Source: UBA10427 sp003500135 (GTDB lineage: Bacteria; Bacteroidota; Bacteroidia; Cytophagales; Cyclobacteriaceae). From it: 31,745 nucleotides of DNA. The stretch is taken from assembly GCA_963966275.1 (NCBI GenBank), contig CAWZYQ010000032.1:1-31745 (forward strand), given 5' to 3'. Shown here one piece after another: positions 25,772 through 31,745 of this stretch. A program made the translations under genes and the position numbers. Numbering within the stretch: position 1 is the stretch's first letter; each line of letters starts with the position of its first letter. The notes under the pieces are model-generated. The model did no database searches and had not been told where the DNA came from. It saw only the letters and a program-made list of their open reading frames with translations.

Positions 25772-27154
25772 CTAATACAGTCTTTCGTACGCACCCAAAT
25801 CCGGTAATGTATCACGCATATTCCCCTCGAGGTCGAAAGGAATACCAAGATTCACACCGGCATCCTGGGCTATTGATAACGTATCTAAGTGATAATCAGC
25901 TTCAATAGGAGAAATAAATAAGGGGTCTTCATTTATTATGTTATGCTCTGCAAGATCCGAATCCTGAGTTTTTAAAAGGTTATTTTTTATGGTGACTTCT
26001 GATTGTGTTTCACCCGACAAGTTAATTAATACTTCTTCATCACGGTCACCAAAAACGATGCAGTTCTGAATATTCGTGATAATGGGTTCTATCAAAACAT
26101 TCCCGTCATCCAGCTCAATAAAGTCGCTGAGTACCAACCCGGGGCCCTGCCGGAAAAAATTAACCGGGTATCCGGCGATGGTCACATGGTAGGCAGTAAG
26201 GTTTCCTCCAGCCAATACGGCAAGTCCTGCATCCCTTCCGTTAGCGATTACAGAATTTTCGATGTACACATCTGAAGTAAATGAGGCAACCGCAATTTCG
26301 CTCATATTTTCTATGATAGAATTTCTGATTGAAACATCCGGTATGGTATCTTCATCTGGTGTGCCAATTCGAAGACCTAACCGGGCGTTTCTTACCGTTG
26401 TATGCAGCAGTTCATTGTTTTTACTGCCCTCCAAAAAATAAATACCGCCCCATTGTCCGGCGGCATCGGCGTATAAACCATCCTGCCTTTCATTAGTAAA
26501 CATAATATTTTGTTCCGCGGTTCCATTTGTGTGCAGGGAACCCTGTACAAATATCTCGGTTTGAAAGGCACAAAATATCCTCGCTCCTGCTTCTATTGTT
26601 AACCGGCATAAGCTGTCAATCAGGATATCGTTATAAATTACATATGGTTTATCGTTGATCCATGTTTGATCACAGCTAAGTATGGAATCGCCTATAAAAT
26701 GGGCATCCTGCCCCCAGGCCTCAAGATGAACGAATTGAACTACGCCGTTTGTTTGAAAAGAAATGCTATCCCGAATGAGAAAAGGTAAGTTTTCATTCAA
26801 CGGATTTATTTCAGCTTCCACCAACACAAGCAAAGAATCTTTGGCAAAAAGCAACTGGTTATTGAACTGCTTTCGCCTCTCACCATTAATAGTAAGTATG
26901 TAAGGTGAGTCGGCACCCGAAAGTGAGATTTTGTCAATATTTAATGCCCCGGTATGCGGGTTGTAAACTTTAAATCTTTTGGCAATACTATTGACGCTTG
27001 TGAATAGGGTATCAAAAGAAATGGTGTCGCGCTCAAAAACCAGCCCCCCCTGATAGTTTCGATCAACAGATTCAAATTCCCGTTCACAGCTTAAAGTAAT
27101 GATTGTTAAGCACAGTGCACAGTAAATACTGTATTTTAAAAATTTGAATGGCAT
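25772..27154 (-). CDS. putative lipoprotein with right-handed beta-helix repeats
   Basis: A 460-residue exported protein with a lipobox-like signal ending TLSC (Cys23). Residues about 30-150 form an Ig-like beta-rich region. From about residue 155 to 440 the sequence shows short beta-strand turns of the parallel beta-helix kind, with repeated phrases such as VSIRNSIIENMSEIAVASF, VYIENSVIANGRDAGLAV and IQNCIVFGD. The C-terminal GNMRDTLPDLGAYE is common to Bacteroidota beta-helix proteins. Such folds are found in polysaccharide lyases and adhesins, but I see no catalytic signature, so function is unknown. Its ATG shares one base with the prfA stop codon (TAATG), which implies translational coupling. 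Confidence 0.85.
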   Translation of the reverse strand: MPFKFLKYSIYCALCLTIITLSCEREFESVDRNYQGGLVFERDTISFDTLFTSVNSIAKRFKVYNPHTGALNIDKISLSGADSPYILTINGERRKQFNNQLLFAKDSLLVLVEAEINPLNENLPFLIRDSISFQTNGVVQFVHLEAWGQDAHFIGDSILSCDQTWINDKPYVIYNDILIDSLCRLTIEAGARIFCAFQTEIFVQGSLHTNGTAEQNIMFTNERQDGLYADAAGQWGGIYFLEGSKNNELLHTTVRNARLGLRIGTPDEDTIPDVSIRNSIIENMSEIAVASFTSDVYIENSVIANGRDAGLAVLAGGNLTAYHVTIAGYPVNFFRQGPGLVLSDFIELDDGNVLIEPIITNIQNCIVFGDRDEEVLINLSGETQSEVTIKNNLLKTQDSDLAEHNIINEDPLFISPIEADYHLDTLSIAQDAGVNLGIPFDLEGNMRDTLPDLGAYERLY

Positions 27155-28224
27155 TAATCGTTCCCTTGCTTCATTTTTTGGGCATTTTCTGCAATTCGCA
27201 ATTGCTCAACCACGTCATCAATTTCGCCATCCATAATATTAGGCAAATTATGTACGGTATATCCGATTCTATGGTCTGTCACCCGGCTTTGGGGGTAGTT
27301 ATAAGTCCTTATCTTTTCAGATCTGTCACCGCTTTTTACCATGGATTTTCTCTGCGCTCCAATTTCTTCATTTTGCTTTTGGAGCTCTATTTCATATAAC
27401 CTTGAGCGCAGTACCCGTAACGCTTTCTCAAGATTTTTGATCTGAGACTTTTCATCCTGACAGGTCACCACAATTCCCGAAGGCATATGTGTTAGCCTCA
27501 CGGCTGAGTAGGTGGTGTTGACAGACTGCCCTCCCGGTCCCGAGGAACAGAAAGTATCTTTCCTGACATCATTCATATCTACTTCCACCTCCACATCTTC
27601 CATTTCAGGCAGCACAGCTACACTGGCCGCGGAGGTGTGTACCCTACCCTGGGTTTCTGTTAAAGGTACGCGTTGTACACGATGTACCCCTGACTCAAAC
27701 TTTAATTTGGCGTAAACATCTTCGCCGGACACCGTGGAAATAATCTCTTTATATCCTCCTGAAGCGCCTTCTGTTAGATCGAGAATATTAAATTTCCAGC
27801 CCATTTTATCAGCATAGCGCTGGTACATTCTGAACAAATCACCTGCAAAAATAGCTGCTTCATCACCACCGGTACCTGCCCTAATCTCAAGAATGGCATT
27901 TTTGCTGTCATTGGGGTCTTTTGGTATCAACATTTGCTTTAGTTCCCCTTCCATGGCCTCTTTTTTTGGCTGAAGCTCTTCCAGTTCCCCTTTGGCCATC
28001 TCTCTGAATTCCGGATCCTTTTCCTCCGCAAGCACTTCTTTGGCATTTTGAATATTACCAAGCACCTGCTGATATTCCTTGTATTTATCAACTACCTTTT
28101 TAAGGTCTTTATACTCCTTATTGAGTTTAGTATATTGTTTGATATCAGAAATAATGTCTGGCTGGACAATCAACTGCCCCACTTCTTCAAATCGGTGTTT
28201 GATATCTTCTAACTTCTCAATCAT
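27154..28224 (-). CDS. prfA: peptide chain release factor 1
   Basis: RF1 reads UAA and UAG stop codons and triggers release of the peptide. The 356-residue protein has the codon-reading tripeptide region RVPLTETQGRVHTS (185-198). The motif is P-x-T (PLT, 187-189), the RF1 type, with Leu where Ala or Val is commoner. The peptidyl-hydrolysis motif GPGGQSVN (229-236, GGQ 231-233) is intact. There is no in-frame stop or frameshift, as would be expected of RF2. The stop codon overlaps the start of the lipoprotein gene. Confidence 0.97.
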   Translation of the reverse strand: MIEKLEDIKHRFEEVGQLIVQPDIISDIKQYTKLNKEYKDLKKVVDKYKEYQQVLGNIQNAKEVLAEEKDPEFREMAKGELEELQPKKEAMEGELKQMLIPKDPNDSKNAILEIRAGTGGDEAAIFAGDLFRMYQRYADKMGWKFNILDLTEGASGGYKEIISTVSGEDVYAKLKFESGVHRVQRVPLTETQGRVHTSAASVAVLPEMEDVEVEVDMNDVRKDTFCSSGPGGQSVNTTYSAVRLTHMPSGIVVTCQDEKSQIKNLEKALRVLRSRLYEIELQKQNEEIGAQRKSMVKSGDRSEKIRTYNYPQSRVTDHRIGYTVHNLPNIMDGEIDDVVEQLRIAENAQKMKQGND

Positions 28225-28247
28225 AAATGTTTTTTGTAATTGCGTCC

Positions 28248-28255
28248 CAAAATTA
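28248..28255 (-). promoter_or_regulatory. candidate prfA -7 element
   Basis: The minus strand reads TAATTTTG, an exact TAnnTTTG match 23 bases before the prfA ATG at 28224. The nearest TTTG elements are 13 and 25 bases upstream, neither at the ideal distance. Confidence 0.4.
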
Positions 28256-28396
28256 AGAAAAGTCGTGTCAAATTAATTTACAAACATGTGACAATTAATA
28301 AAATTCCTGAAAGCCACACATTTTGAAAATTGAAAATGCATCAAATTTGATTACTGTTTGAGAAAACATTGGGTTTTTTTTGAAATAAAGGGGAAT

Positions 28397-28905
28397 ATGA
28401 ATAAGTGGTTTATTATTTCATCGGTTTTCATTTATTTGTTTAATGCCGCAAATGTACAAACACAAAAGTACAAGTAAACCAAATGTTTATTTACAATTTC
28501 ACAAAATACATTCAGTGGCCCTCCAGGGCCATACAAAATGATTTTGTGATTGGTGTGATGGGCAAACACGAAATATTTTCGGAATTGGAAGGTATGGCTG
28601 CTACCAAAAAAATGAATGGTAAGTCTCTTAAAGTCCAGGTTTTTGATGACGCTGAACAGATTGGTAAATGTCATATTTTGTTTATCCCTGACGGCAAAAG
28701 CAAACACCTGGAAGAAATTCTGGCCAAAACATCTAATCAAAACACTTTGATCATTGCGGAAAGGAATGGATTAACGAAAGAAGGAAGCGCTATACATTTC
28801 ATAGTAGTTAATAGGAAATTGAATTTGGAATTGGATCGAGCTGCCGCAGACAAGGCAAATCTTAAAGTTTCAGGCGATTTGGCCAAGCTTGCCATTTTGG
28901 TTTAA
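28397..28905 (+). pseudogene. YfiR-family (DUF4154) periplasmic protein with apparent one-base frameshift
   Basis: From ATG 28397 the frame encodes 26 residues with a signal-peptide pattern (MNKWFIISSVFIYLF, then NAANVQTQKYK) and stops at TAA 28475-28477. The neighbouring frame, shifted back by one base, continues VNQMFIYNFTKYIQWP and runs to 28905. Joined at 28474 the product would be about 169 residues and reads like a complete YfiR-family protein, whose mature part normally starts YKVKAMFIYNF or similar. Read without a shift, the main frame starts at 28483, lacks a signal peptide and would stay in the cytoplasm. YfiR-type proteins are periplasmic partners of membrane sensors, and here a HAMP sensor gene follows. 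Either the gene is broken, or one base is missing from the sequence. Confidence 0.7.
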
Positions 28906-28927
28906 AATAACGTAATCAAATTAGCTC

Positions 28928-28960
28928 AAGGTTGACATATTGATTGTGCCAACCTTTTTT
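28928..28960 (+). terminator. weak intrinsic terminator after the YfiR-like gene
   Basis: AAGGTTG (28928-28934) pairs with CAACCTT (28950-28956) across a 15-base loop, followed by T to 28960. It lies about 22 bases after the YfiR-like stop codon, so the sensor gene downstream may have its own promoter or rely on read-through. Confidence 0.55.
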
Positions 28961-29073
28961 ATACCTCAATATGGAATACTCATCGAAATATTTAGTTCAA
29001 AAAACAGAAAACCAGCAGTTTTTTAGTAATTTTTGCCTCGAAATAATCTTTAAAGCAAGATTTTTTAATTCTG

Positions 29074-31017
29074 ATGAAAACAACAAGGATAACAATTGGC
29101 AAAAAACTCATTCTGGGATTCCTAATAATGATGTTGCTTTTTAGTGGATGTGGTATTTATGCGATCTTAACGATCCAAAGTGGTACCGAAACGATTGAAA
29201 AGTCACAGCGCATAATTAATCCCACCAACGAGATGCTTAATGACTTCATATTGCTGGTAAACCGATCGAAAATGTTGGCTACCAACTGGGTTTACCTACA
29301 AACTAATGATGAAGATAAAAGAGCGCTCCAAAATCTTCAAGAGAACGAATATCCGGAATTAAAAAACCGAGCTCTTGAACTCGCCCCGAAAATTCAGGTC
29401 TTCCTTCCCGATTCAGCTGTGAACTACTCGCTTGATTCCATTTTTATTCAATTTGAAGAAGTACTGGCCACAGAACAGGAAGTGATAAACAGCCTTCAAA
29501 CCTTTGAAGATTATGAAGACCCCATTAAAAAGTTTATGGCCGAAGAAACCATTAGCGAAACTATAATTCCTCAATCTGCAGCGATTATAGATAATCTCGA
29601 AGGCCTGAATGAAATACTGAATAAGGTAACTACGGCAAATGATTTGCAGATGCTGGAGAGTTTCAAAACGCTTCGCCAGACTGCCATTGTATTGATCATT
29701 ATCATTTTGATTATCGGGATAGTCACCTCATTATATCTCTCCAATTCAATTACCAAACCGGTTAAATACCTGAAAGGTATAATCGACAAACTTAGCCGTG
29801 GGGAACAGATAGAAGCCTCTGATAAAAACATCAGCAACGATGAAATTGGTGAAATGGCGATCTCAGTGCACAACCTGGCTGAAGGCTTAAAAAATATTAG
29901 CGGCTTTGCTAAAAACATTGGCGAAGGCAAGTACGATGTAGAATTTGAAGCATTAAGTGATGAAGACGTTTTGGGTAATTCCTTGCTGGAAATGCGTAGT
30001 AACCTGAAACAAGTAGCTGAAGACGATAAAAAACGAAACTGGGCAACCAGCGGAATGGCACAGTTCGGTGAAATACTCAGAAATAATAATAACGACTTCG
30101 ACAGACTGTCTGACCAGATCATTTCCAATCTGGTGAAATACCTGAATGCCAATCAGGGCGCACTTTTCATCGTGGCCGATGAAGAAAACCTGAATGGTGA
30201 CGACCCATATATGACCATGGTTGCCTGCTATGCCTGGAACAAGAAAAAATTTATGGATAAAAAAATCTATAAGGGTGAAGGTTTGTCGGGCCAGGCATGG
30301 ATTGAGGGTTCTACAATTTTCCTTACTGAGGTTCCCGAACAATACGTAGCCATCACATCAGGGCTTGGTGAAGCTAATCCGCGCTGTGTGGTAATTGTTC
30401 CGCTCAAAGTCAATGACGAAATACATGGTGTTCTGGAAATAGCTTCATTTAATGTATTTGAAAAATACGAAATAGAGTTTATAGAAAAAGTATCAGAAAG
30501 TATAGCCTCTACCATTTCTTCAGTAAAAGTTAACGAAAGAACTCAAAAGCTGCTTAAAGAATCAACTATGATGACCGAGCAGATGAGGGCCCAGGAGGAA
30601 GAAATGAGACAAAATATGGAAGAGCTGCAGGCGACTCAGGAGAAGATCACCAGGGATCAAAAGGAAAGAGAAGCACGCGATCAGGTGGTCCTGGAAAAAT
30701 TCATTGTCCTTGAAACCGATAAAAACTTTGTGATCAACAAGGCCAACAAGGCTGTAGAAAAATATCTGGGCTATGCCGATTACGATATGATTGGAAAATC
30801 CCTCAAAGATTTACTCGCCAATCCGGCTATTCTCAATGACATTAGCAATGCTGTAAACACCAAAAAATCCTGGGAAGGCATTGTGAAAACAAAACGTCAG
30901 GATGGAAGTTCGGGTGAAGCAACGGCACTGATCGGAATGGTACACGATGAAGAGACTGATGCAAATGTATATCTTGTTTATTTCAATGAAATATCAGAAC
31001 TGGTAAGCAATGCATAA
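29074..31017 (+). CDS. membrane sensory protein: periplasmic sensor-HAMP-GAF-coiled coil-PAS, no output domain
   Basis: A 647-residue inner-membrane protein. TM1 is at about 12-32. A helical periplasmic domain of the four-helix-bundle type spans 33-203, TM2 is at 204-223 and a HAMP domain at 224-277, followed by a second HAMP-like helix pair to about 320. A GAF domain lies at about 340-485 (EGLSGQAWIEG, VIVPLKVNDEIHGVLEIAS). A coiled coil (487-540, with EEEMRQNMEELQATQE) leads to a PAS domain (540-640). The protein ends there: no histidine kinase, MCP signalling hairpin, GGDEF or phosphatase domain is present, so it must signal through a partner. It lies between the YfiR-like gene and a haem lipoprotein gene, which it overlaps by 8 bases. 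Confidence 0.85.
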   Translation: MKTTRITIGKKLILGFLIMMLLFSGCGIYAILTIQSGTETIEKSQRIINPTNEMLNDFILLVNRSKMLATNWVYLQTNDEDKRALQNLQENEYPELKNRALELAPKIQVFLPDSAVNYSLDSIFIQFEEVLATEQEVINSLQTFEDYEDPIKKFMAEETISETIIPQSAAIIDNLEGLNEILNKVTTANDLQMLESFKTLRQTAIVLIIIILIIGIVTSLYLSNSITKPVKYLKGIIDKLSRGEQIEASDKNISNDEIGEMAISVHNLAEGLKNISGFAKNIGEGKYDVEFEALSDEDVLGNSLLEMRSNLKQVAEDDKKRNWATSGMAQFGEILRNNNNDFDRLSDQIISNLVKYLNANQGALFIVADEENLNGDDPYMTMVACYAWNKKKFMDKKIYKGEGLSGQAWIEGSTIFLTEVPEQYVAITSGLGEANPRCVVIVPLKVNDEIHGVLEIASFNVFEKYEIEFIEKVSESIASTISSVKVNERTQKLLKESTMMTEQMRAQEEEMRQNMEELQATQEKITRDQKEREARDQVVLEKFIVLETDKNFVINKANKAVEKYLGYADYDMIGKSLKDLLANPAILNDISNAVNTKKSWEGIVKTKRQDGSSGEATALIGMVHDEETDANVYLVYFNEISELVSNA

Positions 31018-31684
31018 TTCAAGTATAATAAAAAACATCACATTAGGGTTACTTTTAACGGTGGCCTTTTTTGCTTGCGATATGAGCAACCGCAAAAAAG
31101 TTGACAAAACAGGCTATCAGGAAGAATTGAAAGACCGCGAGGTAAAAGTTGTGGATGAAGCTGAAATTTTTAATAAGGCTTCTGAAATTGGAAAAGAAAT
31201 TGCCGTTTCATCACAAAAGGCACTCGCCTCGCAACTAAAAAAGGCCATTAAGGAAGGTGGACCCGTACATGCCGTTGGTTTTTGTAATACTCGTGTAAAC
31301 CCAATAATGGATTCTTTGGAACAACAATACGATGCAGAGATAAAACGAGTAAGTATGCATTACCGAAATCCTGAAGATCAGCCGGATGGCACAGAAAAGA
31401 AAATCCTGGAAGCCTATCAGTACAGTCTGGACAGTGGTTACTCTTTATCTGACAATGTGCAAAAAGTGGGCAGTCAGTTTATTTTATACACCAAACCGAT
31501 TGTGATCGATAATCCGCTTTGTCTGAATTGCCACGGGGAGCCCGGCAAAGAAATCACTCAGGCTACCATGCAGAAAATAGACAGCCTGTACGCCGATGAT
31601 AAAGCCAAAAATCATAAATTCGGTGATTTAAGAGGAATGTGGAGTATCACTTTATCGAAAAAAGAAATAATCAAAGCTCTTTAA
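31010..31684 (+). CDS. DUF3365 (Tll0287-like) haem-binding lipoprotein
   Basis: A 224-residue exported protein with a lipoprotein-like signal (hydrophobic 10-21, Cys23 in FFAC). The DUF3365 domain covers about 50-220 with HAVGFCNTRV (87-96), SMHYRNPEDQPD (115-126) and a single c-type haem motif CLNCH (171-175). Family members bind one haem in a PAS-like fold and are often found fused to or beside sensor proteins, so a redox or gas-sensing role in the periplasm is likely, though that is inference. Its ATG overlaps the end of the sensor gene by 8 bases, which indicates translational coupling. Only 61 bases of sequence follow, with no terminator visible. Confidence 0.87.
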   Translation: MHNSSIIKNITLGLLLTVAFFACDMSNRKKVDKTGYQEELKDREVKVVDEAEIFNKASEIGKEIAVSSQKALASQLKKAIKEGGPVHAVGFCNTRVNPIMDSLEQQYDAEIKRVSMHYRNPEDQPDGTEKKILEAYQYSLDSGYSLSDNVQKVGSQFILYTKPIVIDNPLCLNCHGEPGKEITQATMQKIDSLYADDKAKNHKFGDLRGMWSITLSKKEIIKAL

Positions 31685-31745
31685 TATTCCTTAAATAGGG
31701 CTTCCTCAGAAAGTCGTATTCAACAGATTAGCAAATCGAGAGAGG

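Noticed and set aside
28466..28485. Programmed ribosomal frameshifting in the YfiR-like gene
   Set aside because: The shift point (AAG TAA) has no slippery heptamer, no clear downstream pseudoknot and no upstream stimulator. A mutation or sequence error explains it more simply.
28944..29144. 66-residue open frame overlapping the sensor gene start
   Set aside because: It runs in another frame through the terminator region and into the sensor gene, with no recognisable features.
1..31745. Mobile elements, CRISPR arrays, tRNA or rRNA genes
   Set aside because: No transposase or integrase motifs, inverted terminal repeats, regularly spaced repeats or cloverleaf sequences were seen on reading the gaps between genes.

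Overview
The window is a chromosomal segment of a Bacteroidota bacterium, most likely of the Cytophagales type. This rests on protein flavour (Bacteroidota-type IF-2, UIT6 transporter, coupling of GAF and PAS through a MEELQATQE-like coil), on the absence of Shine-Dalgarno sequences, and on several good matches to the Bacteroidota promoter element TAnnTTTG. Base composition is moderately AT-rich throughout. I see no insertion sequence, prophage, tRNA, rRNA or CRISPR array, and no gap between genes longer than about 215 bases. The content is overwhelmingly housekeeping.

Layout. (1) 53-3413, minus: type III pantothenate kinase (coaX), an outer-membrane barrel protein and a secreted TPR protein, closely packed and ended by a terminator. 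(2) 3560-5877, plus: anmK and an amino acid dehydrogenase, 8 bases apart. (3) 6020-7516, plus: a UIT6-type Na+/H+ or carboxylate transporter with a His-rich N-terminus. (4) 7523-12362, minus: pdhA, a membrane-anchored TPR protein, ribH, aspartate kinase and a PfkB-type adenosine kinase, with a terminator at the end and another terminator-like hairpin in front of ribH. (5) 12471-13988, plus: recF and a DciA/DUF721 protein, divergent from pdhA. (6) 13997-19359, minus: cysS, an M28/glutaminyl-cyclase-like lipoprotein and polA. (7) 19474-24362, plus: the rimP-nusA-infB operon with a strong promoter, a two-hairpin leader and a closing terminator. (8) 24377-28224, minus: prfA, a beta-helix lipoprotein that starts on the prfA stop codon, a YjbQ-family protein and peptidase E. 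The 214 bases at 25085-25298, before pepE, hold no gene or convincing signal that I can see. (9) 28397-31684, plus: a sensory cassette made of a YfiR-family periplasmic protein that looks frameshifted, a membrane HAMP-GAF-PAS protein with no output domain, and a DUF3365-type haem-binding lipoprotein.

How the genes relate. Regions 4 to 8 serve translation (cysS, rimP, nusA, infB, prfA), replication and repair (recF, polA, DciA) and central metabolism (pdhA, lysC, ribH). The parts that deserve a second look are the rimP leader, which resembles an attenuator that NusA could act on, and the sensory cassette at the right end, which has no recognisable output and whose first gene needs a one-base shift to be read. 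I did not find a convincing novel defence or biosynthetic system.
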